From the NCBI RefSeq assembly GCF_004135205.1, contig NZ_CP035490.1, forward strand, positions 6,501,501 to 6,565,500: a DNA stretch of 64,000 bases. The letters are read 5' to 3'. The notes beneath the pieces are model-generated. The model was given only the letters and a program-made list of their open reading frames with translations, did no database searches and was not told the DNA's origin. The stretch is from Hahella sp. KA22. Lineage in GTDB: Bacteria; Pseudomonadota; Gammaproteobacteria; Pseudomonadales; Oleiphilaceae. A program made the position numbers and the translations under genes. Position 1 is the stretch's first letter; the number at the start of each line of letters is the position of its first letter. Positions 52,670-62,777 of this stretch are shown piece after piece.

Positions 52670-55600
52670 TGCAGCGTTCCCTTGTACTGTTGCGACATCG
52701 CCCGCCAAGTATCGTCGGACAGGGCCTCAAACATCTGGTTCAGGTTAAACTCATAAACTTGCCCACGCTCTCGGGCCTGATGGAACTCCGCCAATTGCAA
52801 CATGTAGGGATAACGAAAGGGACTGCCCTCCGCCAATTGCTGAAACAAGGTCAGCGCTTGATAAAAAACCGTCATGCCCTCGTCTTCCGGCAAATCGCCA
52901 GCATGGGCCACCAACCGAGTTAATTGAGCGAACAGCGTATTCGCTACGCCAGGAGAATGGGTTACCGTCTGCTTCAACTCGTCGACCTGCCCGTGCATGC
53001 TGCCGAGCAACACAGGCAAGGCTTCATCCTCCGGAGCGAACAAGCGTTCTACGACTTCCGTCAGCCAGGTTTCTGACGCATCACAACAAGCGGCGAGCTC
53101 AATTAATGAAGCAGGAGCGTCTTCCTGTGTTTCTTCCTCGCAGGCCGTCTCTTCAATCGAATCTTCAACGGGCTCTTCGACCGGCGCTGCTTCCGCCGCC
53201 TGCGGCTGAGACGCCATCCATGCCTCTCCCCACTCCGCCCAAAAGTCCTTGAGCACATACAACAGACTTGAGTTAACTGCTGGATGCTCCATTAAGGCCT
53301 GGGTCATGTTAGCGCAGGTCTGCGGATCTTGCTCCGCAAGCCAGCGCAGTGAGCGGGCCAACATATTTTCCATGTAGTAATGCATGTCTGAAGTGATATC
53401 CGGCAACGTCGACAACCGCCAGATAAGTTCTTCCGAAACATAACTTTCATCAAAGGCTTTTTGCGTGGCGCGACTGAGGTAATTGCGCCAATGCGTGTTG
53501 TCTTCATCCAGATCTTTGAAGCGCAGCAGATTCAGCGCTGCGCACATAAAGTAGATAGCGGCGTTGGGGCGCTCCGCCAGCAAGGTCGACAGATAATTGT
53601 CCTCGTCTTCTCGCACTACTTTCTCCACAAACCAGGCGGCCGAGATGGGCGGTTGCGGCGCATAGAACAGATTAATGAGGCTTTGCAGGAAGTGACCTTC
53701 ATCATGAAACATATCCGCGATCCACTGCGCGCTGAGCCTGCAAGGGCGTTCTTCGCCATCAGGGGAAATTCGGTAGCGGTGCAAGGACAACGAAAGGTTA
53801 CGCGCCCATCTCGCTGCGCGACGTGTCAAGGTTGAGGACTCATAGGTCAGCGCCATCGTCAGCAACGTGCGCAGGACATGATAAGACCCCACTCCACGCC
53901 GATAGGCCTGATATTCAGCAAACTTGGCTATTGCGCGATCCGTCTCTTCATTTTCCTGGGTTAAGGCGAATTCAAAGATTTTTTCCACCATTCTGGCGGA
54001 GTACTCTCCACAATCTTCGCCATCCATAATTGCTTCCAGGTTGTTAGCGTCGATGCTCAATTTTTCCAATGCTTGGACCAGAGGAGAAATTATTCCGCTT
54101 GGCGCTTGAAACATAAATCTGGCGATCTTTCTGCGATCATAATCTCCTTGCCCTGCGCGTCCTATCAGCTGCATAGCGAGTCGTTCAAGCAACATATGTT
54201 TGGAAGGCGTAATGTGCATCCAGATACTATCCTGGACGCCGTCGAACTTCGAACGATCCAACTGCTCCAGCGCCCAGTTCCACACGAGCATATCGTCCGC
54301 CCGGGAAATGAGTTCACAGAACATGGTGGCGAACAGGTCAGCGGAGCCAAAGAAGTGACGCGCGAACTCTGGCCCCATCTCCAACTCCGTCATAGAGCCG
54401 TCTTCGGGAGAACGATAGGTCATGCGCGTTCCCGCTGAATCGCGCAATAGCTGGAAACAGGCGTTTGCATAAAGTGGAGCTTTGGCGTTAAAGCTCTGCT
54501 GCAAAATAAAGCGCAAACACAGAAAACCTTCATGGCCATCCAGATTAATCTGCCCACACAGAATCTGTCCCAACGCTTTGCTGTATTGATCCAGCGTTCC
54601 AGCGCCAATCGCCTCAAGTATAAATTTGCGCCAGGCCTCGATCATATTCAGCGGCATGGGCGTGCGGGACGCCGCATAGGCGATAGCCTCCAAATACTGC
54701 GGCGCCAGCGGATATTCCCCCATCGCCTCCAGGGCGCAGCGTTGCGCTCCTGCGTCGCCAATAGCCAGCATCGTGTACAATCCATCCAACAATTGGCTGC
54801 GCTGACAAATCGCGGCTATACGAGAGTCATCCCGTTTTTCCTGGGGTAGCGCCAGGAGTATCTGAATGGCGTATCGACGCGAGTTCTCTCCTACTGTTTC
54901 GTCCTCCAATAATCCCCAAAGGGATAACGTCAGCGCCGCCGGCAAAGCTGAACGTCTTTCCTCAATCAAACGCCACAACAAAAACTCACAGTGATCGCCT
55001 CGACGGGACACATAAGCAGCCAGCGAGGCTGAGCCTTGGCGCGCCAATACGACAATTGCTTTGCATACAAGGGAGGACAGCGGCGAATTGAGGCATTCGG
55101 CAAGCACTGCTTCATCCTCCAGCAACAAAGCGGCCGAGCAACGAAGGTCAGCCTCCGCAGACGTCAAGGCCTCGCTGACCAGGGAAATAACGTCGTCCTG
55201 CTCGGCTTGAGGCAGGTCCAACTCGCAGAGTCTGGAAAGATGCAAAAGTGCGCAGGCCAGCCAGGGACGTCCAGTGTCTGGCTGCGTCTTCCATAATCTG
55301 AACATGGCCTGCAGACATTCCTGCGCGCGCTCAGGCTGCTTTAGCGGCCCAGACTCGGCCAGACGCCCCTGCGTCCGCCAATGACCGAGGGCATGAAAAG
55401 CCTCCCTGGCAATGACGCCGCCTGTTTGCACACCGGCCAAAACCGCGTCGAACCAGTGCGCTTCCAACTCTTCATTGATTTCAATTGTCGGGCAGCGCAC
55501 CCACGCAATAAAAGCGAGGATTCGGGTAGACGACAAGGGACTTGCAGCCGCGATTTCGGAAAGTCGTTCAATCTGATTTTCGAATGGCCCTTGCGGTCCC

Positions 55601-56040
55601 GATTTCATCAGAGTGGACTGTTGGTCATTCCATGGCAAATGGCCGATCAGCTCATTTTCCAGATTGAAAACATGTTCCTTGAACGTCAGATAACGCTGAC
55701 ATAGACGCAGCTCGTCAATGCGGTTCAAAGCCAGAGTGAGATGCTGATTGTACAGGCTGTTGTAATGGTCGATGCGATCCTGCGGCAGGCTCAGCAAACG
55801 TTCCCTTAACTGCAGTTGATCCACCCCGGCCTGCTTCAGCATACGAGCGACGCCGTAATGCTCCGCGTTGGTCATTTCAAAGCCGCATTGCCGACAGAAC
55901 TTGCCCGGCGCGGTCAGTTTCGCGCACCAGCCACAGCGCACATCGGAGCGCACAATGCCGCCGCATTCCACGCAACTGTCGCCGGCGCGCCAGTCATTGG
56001 GTTGCTTCGCATGACATTGCTCGCAATACATTACATCCAT
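52666..56040 (-). CDS. Large double-zinc-ribbon protein with helical repeats
   Basis: This 1124-residue protein is not assigned to a known family. ATG 56040 has AGGTG six bases upstream; the frame is open to GTG 56049. Residues 6-52 contain four CxxC pairs (Cys 6/9, 23/26, 36/39 and 49/52), a double zinc ribbon nearly identical in spacing to that of the upstream gene product. The rest is almost entirely alpha-helical with irregular HEAT/ARM-like repeats (for example SSLVCKAIVVLARQGSASLAAYV), broken by an acidic linker near residues 945-970. There is no signal peptide or catalytic motif. It may act as a scaffold. Confidence 0.8.
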   Translation of the reverse strand: MDVMYCEQCHAKQPNDWRAGDSCVECGGIVRSDVRCGWCAKLTAPGKFCRQCGFEMTNAEHYGVARMLKQAGVDQLQLRERLLSLPQDRIDHYNSLYNQHLTLALNRIDELRLCQRYLTFKEHVFNLENELIGHLPWNDQQSTLMKSGPQGPFENQIERLSEIAAASPLSSTRILAFIAWVRCPTIEINEELEAHWFDAVLAGVQTGGVIAREAFHALGHWRTQGRLAESGPLKQPERAQECLQAMFRLWKTQPDTGRPWLACALLHLSRLCELDLPQAEQDDVISLVSEALTSAEADLRCSAALLLEDEAVLAECLNSPLSSLVCKAIVVLARQGSASLAAYVSRRGDHCEFLLWRLIEERRSALPAALTLSLWGLLEDETVGENSRRYAIQILLALPQEKRDDSRIAAICQRSQLLDGLYTMLAIGDAGAQRCALEAMGEYPLAPQYLEAIAYAASRTPMPLNMIEAWRKFILEAIGAGTLDQYSKALGQILCGQINLDGHEGFLCLRFILQQSFNAKAPLYANACFQLLRDSAGTRMTYRSPEDGSMTELEMGPEFARHFFGSADLFATMFCELISRADDMLVWNWALEQLDRSKFDGVQDSIWMHITPSKHMLLERLAMQLIGRAGQGDYDRRKIARFMFQAPSGIISPLVQALEKLSIDANNLEAIMDGEDCGEYSARMVEKIFEFALTQENEETDRAIAKFAEYQAYRRGVGSYHVLRTLLTMALTYESSTLTRRAARWARNLSLSLHRYRISPDGEERPCRLSAQWIADMFHDEGHFLQSLINLFYAPQPPISAAWFVEKVVREDEDNYLSTLLAERPNAAIYFMCAALNLLRFKDLDEDNTHWRNYLSRATQKAFDESYVSEELIWRLSTLPDITSDMHYYMENMLARSLRWLAEQDPQTCANMTQALMEHPAVNSSLLYVLKDFWAEWGEAWMASQPQAAEAAPVEEPVEDSIEETACEEETQEDAPASLIELAACCDASETWLTEVVERLFAPEDEALPVLLGSMHGQVDELKQTVTHSPGVANTLFAQLTRLVAHAGDLPEDEGMTVFYQALTLFQQLAEGSPFRYPYMLQLAEFHQARERGQVYEFNLNQMFEALSDDTWRAMSQQYKGTLQ

Positions 56041-56105
56041 TGGAAACACCTGTACTGAATCATGACGCAGCCCGCTTCACGTCAATCGATGATGCAAAAT
56101 AGAGA

Positions 56106-56125
56106 CGCAGCGCATGAGCGCTGCG
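56106..56125 (-). other. 8-bp hairpin between the two zinc-ribbon genes
   Basis: CGCAGCGC (56106-56113) pairs with GCGCTGCG (56118-56125) across a 4-nt loop. It lies 24 bases after the stop of the small zinc-ribbon gene and 66 bases before the large one. There is no U-tract; it may tune the ratio of the two products. Confidence 0.6.
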
Positions 56126-56148
56126 CAGAGAAGCTAGTTCGCCAGCAG

Positions 56149-56730
56149 TTAAGAGTGGCCGCGCAGGCTACGAATCCGTCCCCACAGGGTATCTTTTTCA
56201 TCTGCGGACATGTCTCGGACTCGCTGTGCAATCTGATCTTTGGCGACGCCTTCTCGCTTGAGCAATACTGCGATTTCAAAATCCGCTACCGGTACGAACT
56301 CTGCGCCGCATGAGCGGCAGAAATTGCCGGGGCCGGACGCCGCGCACCAGTGACAGGTAGCGAAGCGCTCTACCTGACGTCCACAGGAAACGCAAAGGTC
56401 GCCGCTTTTATAGTCTTTGGGCTGGCGCTGCTGACAATGGGCGCACTTCACGATGTCCGCGCTTTCAACAACAACGGAAGGGTTTAATACAGATGCGGAA
56501 GAAGTTGAGGAAGAGGAGGACGTAGAGGCCGCTTGTGGACCAACCGCCCAGGCCATCACTTCAGCAGCGACACTTTGCTCAAGTCCGGACAATGCAGCCA
56601 GAGTTGCGGCGTCGCCGACGGTCTGAAAGTCCTGTTTGCTTTCAATGCCTGCGTCCACCAAGGACTGAATGTTGTCTTCGCTGAGGCCTTTCGCTTTCAA
56701 TATGTTCTGTTCAAGTTTGGAAAACGCCAT
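56149..56730 (-). CDS. Helix-hairpin-helix / double-zinc-ribbon protein
   Basis: The N-terminal 65 residues form helix-hairpin-helix-like repeats (KAKGLSEDNIQSLVDAGIES, then LSGLEQSVAAEVMAW), a fold often used in nucleic-acid or protein contacts. A Ser-rich linker (about 69-82) follows, then a double zinc ribbon (Cys 96/99, 113/116, 126/129 and 138/141) and a terminal helix pair (VADFEIAVLLKREGVAKDQIAQRVRDM). The zinc-ribbon plus helix module is homologous to the N-terminus of the next gene. It is the first gene of the three-gene operon. The function is unknown. Confidence 0.8.
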   Translation of the reverse strand: MAFSKLEQNILKAKGLSEDNIQSLVDAGIESKQDFQTVGDAATLAALSGLEQSVAAEVMAWAVGPQAASTSSSSSTSSASVLNPSVVVESADIVKCAHCQQRQPKDYKSGDLCVSCGRQVERFATCHWCAASGPGNFCRSCGAEFVPVADFEIAVLLKREGVAKDQIAQRVRDMSADEKDTLWGRIRSLRGHS

Positions 56731-56899
56731 AACTTCTCATCCGTTGGTCAAGATAAAGGTGGGAATGTTTAGAAAGAGCATGTCTAAACTTAGCAGAGCC
56801 CTATCCTCAAACATAGGCTCTGTTTTGCATGTCGATACGCCCTGCGCATTTTTAGGCGATAGCACAGCCAAACCAAGCGGCGTTTTTACTCAGAACCCG

Positions 56900-57769
56900 T
56901 CATCCGCCAGCGCGTTCCTGGGTCCCCGCTTCTTCCCAGCGCCTTAGACACAGTCCTTGCAGACAGGCCAAGGGCCCTTCCATGGCGCGCTTCTTCGGAT
57001 ACGCCAGACCAATTTCCAGCTCCAGCTTCACATCGACCAGAGGGCGCAATACGATGTCCTTACGCTCACGGGTTTCCGGCCAGTCCGGCGCCAGCGCGGC
57101 GCCTACGCCAGCGCTGACCAGGCCCAACGCGTACTCAATCGTGCGAATATTCGCCCGTGTCAGAAAACTGATTTTGCGATGCCGTAATTCCTGCTGCAGG
57201 CTTTCCAGGGCGTCACATGGACTACGATGAATAAAGGGCAGATTATCCAGTTCCTCCAATGTCACCTGTTCCTGCAGACTGAGCGAATGCCCCGCTGGCA
57301 GCGCCAACAGATAACGGTCGAGCCAGATAGGTTGAAAGCGTTCGTCTTCACGCAAATAGGCCGGCGTGATAATGCGGGCGTCGCAGGGCTCCTCGGGGTT
57401 CACCAGACTCAGTTCCAGCGACTCCACCGACTGAATCAGCTCTTTCAGCAAAAAACTCATGCGCTCCGCCCCCAAAGACCGCATCAGCCCGAGGGAAAAG
57501 GGCATGGGTTGCGGCTTGTTGCGAAATAATTGAGATATCGCCAATGCTTCGCTAGTGAGCTTTTTCGCCAGAGGATAAAGTCGTTGCGCCGAGTCACTGG
57601 GATAAACGCCTTTACTGTGACGGGAAAACAGCATCGTATCCAGATGCGCCTCCAAATGCTGAATAGCGGCGGAGATAGAAGGCTGCGCCACATAACAACG
57701 CCTTGCAGCGGCGGAGATAGAGCCCAACTCATACACCGCAATGAAGTACCGCAGTTCTCGTAAATCCAT
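56900..57769 (-). CDS. LysR family regulator, GcdR-like
   Basis: The 289-residue regulator has an N-terminal winged HTH (about 1-60; GSISAAARRCYVAQPSISAAIQHLE) and a periplasmic-binding-protein-like effector domain (about 90-285). It is divergent from glutaryl-CoA dehydrogenase, an arrangement common for the activator of glutarate/lysine catabolism. A LysR-type operator lies 18 bases upstream of its start. The effector is probably glutarate or a derivative, by context only. Confidence 0.85.
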   Translation of the reverse strand: MDLRELRYFIAVYELGSISAAARRCYVAQPSISAAIQHLEAHLDTMLFSRHSKGVYPSDSAQRLYPLAKKLTSEALAISQLFRNKPQPMPFSLGLMRSLGAERMSFLLKELIQSVESLELSLVNPEEPCDARIITPAYLREDERFQPIWLDRYLLALPAGHSLSLQEQVTLEELDNLPFIHRSPCDALESLQQELRHRKISFLTRANIRTIEYALGLVSAGVGAALAPDWPETRERKDIVLRPLVDVKLELEIGLAYPKKRAMEGPLACLQGLCLRRWEEAGTQERAGG

Positions 57770-57787
57770 AGTGAGCGTTCCGGCTTT

Positions 57788-57810
57788 TGATATAGGAATT
57801 AACTATATCA
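57788..57810. promoter_or_regulatory. LysR-type operator between regulator and gcdH
   Basis: TGATATAG (57788-57795) and CTATATCA (57803-57810) form a perfect 8-bp inverted repeat with a 7-bp spacer. It contains ATAG-N7-CTAT, the usual T-N11-A LysR box form, in the gap between divergent genes. Confidence 0.75.
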
Positions 57811-57911
57811 CATGCATATAAATAATATTTCTACTTTACCAAAAGCGCTCGTATGCTAGACCTAAAATGGCGCGCGTATGGCGCGAACCCAATTCAGGAA
57901 AAGGTGATCCA

Positions 57912-59099
<1,188 letters not shown>

Positions 59100-59168
59100 G
59101 CGCCGGCTCTACGCCGTCAAGACATAAACAGCTTTTCCAAGAACTGAATCAGGCTGAGGTAGCTCTTC

Positions 59169-61406
59169 ATGCAAAACCGGGCTGAAGTGGTGGAACAAAA
59201 CTTTCTTCGTCGCGTCAGCACAGGGGATCTACCCGCCCCGCTGTCCGACACATCGCCACAACAGGCCGGCTTAAGTCCGGCGCAGGCGGCGGCGATATTC
59301 GAATCCCAGGCGCTCTCGCGCATTCTGGATCTGCACTCGCGCAAGTTGCAGTCCCGGGGAGAAAGTTTCTACACCATCGGCAGCTCGGGTCATGAGGGCA
59401 ACGCCGCCATTGCTGCGGCGTTCCGGCACAACGACATGGCCTTTCTGCATTACCGGGACGCCGCTTTTATGATTCAACGCAGCAAGCAGGTTCCCGGGCA
59501 GACTATCGCCTGGGACTTCTTGCTTAGCTTCGCCGCATCCGCAGAAGATCCTATCGCTGGCGGACGGCATAAAGTGCTGGGCTCGAAATCACTGTTCATT
59601 CCGCCGCAAACCAGCACCATCGCCTCACACCTGCCGAAAGCAGTAGGGGCGGCATACAGCATCGGACTCAACCGCCGCCTCAAGCTCAATGGCGAAATGC
59701 CTGACGACGCGGTGGTTCTGTGCAGTTTTGGCGACGCGTCGCTGAACCACTCAACCGCTCAGGGGGCCATTAACACCTCATGCTGGACCGCTTACCAGCG
59801 CGTGCCGCTGCCCTTATTGTGGGTCTGCGAAGATAACGGCATCGGCATTTCCGTACGCACCCCCCAGGGCTGGGTGGAGGCGAATATGAGTCGCCGTCCC
59901 GGTCTGCATTATCTGCGCTGCGACGGACTGAATTTTGCGGATGTCTACGCTACGGCCCACCGTGCTGAGAGCTTCGTCAGAAAGCGTCGTGAACCTGCAT
60001 TTCTACATATGTCCTGCGTACGTTTGATGGGGCATGCGGGCTCTGACGCCCAGCAGGCTTATCTGAGCATGAAAGAAATCGAAGCCCATGAAGCGCAGGA
60101 CCCCTTACTGCACTCGGCGCGTATTCTCATTGAGCATGGGATATTGAGCGCCCACGACATTATCGAGATGTATCAGAGCACGACAGAGCGCGTGGTGAAG
60201 GTGGCGGAGGAAGCCATCAAGCGCCCCAAATTACTGACCAGCAAATCTGTAATGGCCAGCCTGACGCCGCCGCGCCGCGCAACCGCGCCTCAAACGGAAT
60301 ACGACGACGCTTACCAGGAAGCGCGCGAGCGCATATTCGCCCGCGAGCGCGTGCAGATGGAGTCGCCGCAACATACCGCCCGCCTGATTAACTGGGCGCT
60401 TAGCGACTTAATGCTGAGCCACACCGACATCATCCTCGCCGGTGAAGATGTCGGGCGCAAAGGCGGTGTATACGGGGTCACCCAGAAGCTGCAGGAGAAG
60501 TTCGGCTCCCATCGCGTCATCGACACGCTGTTGGACGAGCAAAGCATTCTCGGTCTGGGTATTGGCGTCGCCCACAACCGTTTGCTGCCCATCGTGGAAA
60601 TCCAGTTTCTCGCATACGTACACAACGCCGAAGACCAACTGCGCGGGGAAGCCGCCACTCTGAGTTTCTTCTCGCAGGGACAGTTCACCAACCCCATGGT
60701 GGTGCGCATTGCAGGTCTGGCCTATCAGAAAGGGTTTGGCGGACACTTCCATAACGACAACTCCTTTAATGTGTTTCGCGATATCCCCGGTCTGGTTGTG
60801 GCCTGTCCGTCCAACGGCTGGGATGCAGTGTCCATGCTGCGAGAATCCGTCCGCCTGGCGCGGGAAGAGCAACGCGTGGTGATATTCCTTGAGCCCATCG
60901 CCCTGTACATGACTCGCGATTTACACGAAGAAGGCGATGGACAATGGACTTTCCCCTACTTACCGCCGCAGGAAAATCAGCACATTGGTTTCGGGCAAAT
61001 CGGCCAGTGGGGCAAAGGCAAGGACCTGGCGATCATCACCTACGGCAATGGCTACTACCTGAGCCGTCAGGCGGCGAAAACGCTGGAGCAGGATGGCGTT
61101 CGCCTGCGTATTATCGACCTGCGCTGGCTGTTACCGCTACCCGAGGACGCATTGTTGGAAGCCATTGATGGCTGTGAGCGAATTTTAGTGGTGGATGAGT
61201 GCCGACGCACAGGATCTGTCAGCGAGGAAATCATGACTCTGCTCATGGAGTCCGGCTGGGATCGTACGCAAGTCAGTCGTCTGTGCGCGGAAGACTCCTT
61301 CATCCCCCTGGGTCGCGCCGCCACCTGCACACTGCCCGACAGAAACGGCATCGTCGAGGCGGCCAGGTCTCTGCTCGGCCATATCCTACTAGCGAAAGCG
61401 GAATAG
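59169..61406 (+). CDS. Fused E1 alpha-beta subunit of a 2-oxoacid dehydrogenase
   Basis: This 745-residue thiamine diphosphate enzyme joins the two E1 subunits in one chain. The alpha part (about 35-370) holds the TPP/Mg site GDASLNHSTAQGAINT (188-203) and EDNGIGISV. The beta part (about 395-745) holds EDVGRKGGVYGVT, DTLLDEQSILGLGIG and the C-terminal transketolase domain (VRLRIIDLRWLLPLPED). Such enzymes oxidatively decarboxylate branched-chain 2-oxo acids, pyruvate or 2-oxoadipate-like substrates and need E2/E3 from elsewhere. GAGG precedes ATG 59169. Its position after gcdH suggests, but does not prove, a 2-oxoadipate or branched-chain substrate. Confidence 0.85.
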   Translation: MQNRAEVVEQNFLRRVSTGDLPAPLSDTSPQQAGLSPAQAAAIFESQALSRILDLHSRKLQSRGESFYTIGSSGHEGNAAIAAAFRHNDMAFLHYRDAAFMIQRSKQVPGQTIAWDFLLSFAASAEDPIAGGRHKVLGSKSLFIPPQTSTIASHLPKAVGAAYSIGLNRRLKLNGEMPDDAVVLCSFGDASLNHSTAQGAINTSCWTAYQRVPLPLLWVCEDNGIGISVRTPQGWVEANMSRRPGLHYLRCDGLNFADVYATAHRAESFVRKRREPAFLHMSCVRLMGHAGSDAQQAYLSMKEIEAHEAQDPLLHSARILIEHGILSAHDIIEMYQSTTERVVKVAEEAIKRPKLLTSKSVMASLTPPRRATAPQTEYDDAYQEARERIFARERVQMESPQHTARLINWALSDLMLSHTDIILAGEDVGRKGGVYGVTQKLQEKFGSHRVIDTLLDEQSILGLGIGVAHNRLLPIVEIQFLAYVHNAEDQLRGEAATLSFFSQGQFTNPMVVRIAGLAYQKGFGGHFHNDNSFNVFRDIPGLVVACPSNGWDAVSMLRESVRLAREEQRVVIFLEPIALYMTRDLHEEGDGQWTFPYLPPQENQHIGFGQIGQWGKGKDLAIITYGNGYYLSRQAAKTLEQDGVRLRIIDLRWLLPLPEDALLEAIDGCERILVVDECRRTGSVSEEIMTLLMESGWDRTQVSRLCAEDSFIPLGRAATCTLPDRNGIVEAARSLLGHILLAKAE

Positions 61407-61424
61407 TCGGACGAAAGCGGAATA
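61393..61424. repeat. 19-bp-period short tandem repeat after the E1 gene
   Basis: CGAAAGCGGAATA occurs at 61393-61405 and 61412-61424 with a 6-base spacer, and a degenerate third copy follows. The first copy contains the E1 stop codon. Confidence 0.6.
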
Positions 61425-61478
61425 AGTGGAAATAATCGGATAACTCGCAGAGACGATTAACAGCGTGCGGAACATAAC

Positions 61479-62522
61479 ATGAAAGAAAGAATCGCCATTG
61501 TCTGCCCCGGTCGCGGGACCTACAACCAGAATGAACTGGGTTATCTGAAGCGCAATCACGCCGACAAAATCTCTTTGCTCAGCGAGTTCGACGCCTATCG
61601 GGCGCAACAGGGACAGGTGACGCTCAGCGACCTGGATGGCCGCGACAAGTATTCCTTGAAAGAGCATTCTTCCGGAGACAACGCGTCCGCTCTCATTTAC
61701 GCTTGCGCCTACGCGGACTTCCTCAGTATCGACCATGACCGCTACGACATTGTCGCCGTCACCGGCAACAGTATGGGCTGGTATATCGCCCTCGCGTGCG
61801 CCGGCGCGCTAGCGCCGATGGACGCCCTGCATCTGATCAACTACATGGGGTTGGCGATGCACAACGCGCTTATTGGCGGCCAGTTGGTCTACACCCTGCT
61901 CGACCCGCAATGGAATCCGCTTCCCGGTCGGCGCGAACAGGTTCTGGCGCTGCTAAACGACATCAATGACGAGCTAGGCGCAGAAGAAGCCTTTGTCTCC
62001 ATTGAACTGGGCGGTATGCTGGTGCTGGCCGGCAGCGATCGCGCCTGCAAAATGATGATGGCGCAGTTGCCGCCGGAGCAGGAACGTTTTCCCATGAAGC
62101 TGCACAACCACGCCGCGTTCCATACGCCTTTGCAAAATCCCGTTATGCAACAGGCGCGTCGGGAACTTCCAACAGCGCCGTTCCGCGCGCCGCAGACGCC
62201 GCTGGTGGATGGTCGCGGCGTCATCTGGACGCCCTGGAGCACGGACACGCAGGCATTGTGGGATTACACGCTGGGTCATCAGGTCGTTGAGGCCTATGAT
62301 TTCACCAAAGCGGTAGAAGTCACGCTGAAAGAATTTTCTCCGGATCGCATCGTCGTGCTTGGCCCTGGCGACACCCTGGGCGGCTCAGTGGCGCAAACCA
62401 TGGCGCGCATCCACTGGCGCAGCGTCGAAGATAAACACAGCTTCTCCACGAGACAAAGCGCCGATCCGGTTCTGCTGGCAATGGGACGTGAAGAACAGGC
62501 GGCTCCCCTGCGTAAAAAATAA
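61479..62522 (+). CDS. FabD-like ACP acyltransferase homologue
   Basis: The 347-residue protein has the acyltransferase fold. The nucleophile elbow is GNSMG (96-100, Ser98), in place of the usual GHSLG, and a later HNHAAFHTPLQ (His near 215) supplies the partner base. The N-terminal PGRGTYNQNELGYL replaces the usual PGQGSQ loop, so it is a diverged relative rather than a standard malonyl-CoA:ACP transacylase. It follows the E1 gene by 72 bases. It may handle an acyl-CoA made by the preceding enzymes; that is inference. Confidence 0.72.
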   Translation: MKERIAIVCPGRGTYNQNELGYLKRNHADKISLLSEFDAYRAQQGQVTLSDLDGRDKYSLKEHSSGDNASALIYACAYADFLSIDHDRYDIVAVTGNSMGWYIALACAGALAPMDALHLINYMGLAMHNALIGGQLVYTLLDPQWNPLPGRREQVLALLNDINDELGAEEAFVSIELGGMLVLAGSDRACKMMMAQLPPEQERFPMKLHNHAAFHTPLQNPVMQQARRELPTAPFRAPQTPLVDGRGVIWTPWSTDTQALWDYTLGHQVVEAYDFTKAVEVTLKEFSPDRIVVLGPGDTLGGSVAQTMARIHWRSVEDKHSFSTRQSADPVLLAMGREEQAAPLRKK

Positions 62523-62547
62523 CGCCGGGGATTTTGCCTGTTGATTC

Positions 62548-62579
62548 ACCGCCAGAGCTTTTGTAAGCTACTGGGCGGT
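62548..62579 (+). terminator. Hairpin after the FabD-like gene
   Basis: The nested stem pairs ACCGCC (62548-62553) with GGCGGT (62574-62579) and AGCTT (62556-62560) with AAGCT (62565-62569), closed by a 4-nt loop. It starts 26 bases after the stop. There is no T-tract. Confidence 0.55.
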
Positions 62580-62615
62580 TACGATATTGTTCATGCACCA
62601 GAGACCCAGGTTTCA

Positions 62616-62678
62616 GTGAATATAAAAAACGTCCTGAACATCTTTCTTCCCTCCTCCGTCTGGACTCGATGGCGCTAG
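62616..62678 (+). CDS. Trp leader peptide upstream of trpE
   Basis: This 20-codon ORF runs from GTG 62616 to TAG 62676-62678, ending SSVWTRWR with Trp codons at positions 16 and 19. AGG lies five bases before the start. It lies 100 bases before trpE and its last codons overlap the 5' arm of a terminator hairpin. Control of trpE by a Trp leader is known in pseudomonads, which fits. The GTG start is inferred. Confidence 0.75.
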   Translation: MNIKNVLNIFLPSSVWTRWR

Positions 62679-62697
62679 GCGCCGCACATCTTTTTTT
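62668..62697 (+). terminator. Attenuator terminator of trpE
   Basis: GATGGCG (62668-62674) pairs with CGC-CATC (62683-62690, one bulged A) across an 8-nt loop, followed directly by seven T residues (62691-62697). Its 5' arm contains the second Trp codon of the leader peptide. Confidence 0.68.
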
Positions 62698-62777
62698 GCC
62701 GTTTCATCGGCATGCCTATATTTCAAATCTTTGTATTTTAGTGCTTAGCTTATTCGAGCTCGGAGGCAAGATTCATC

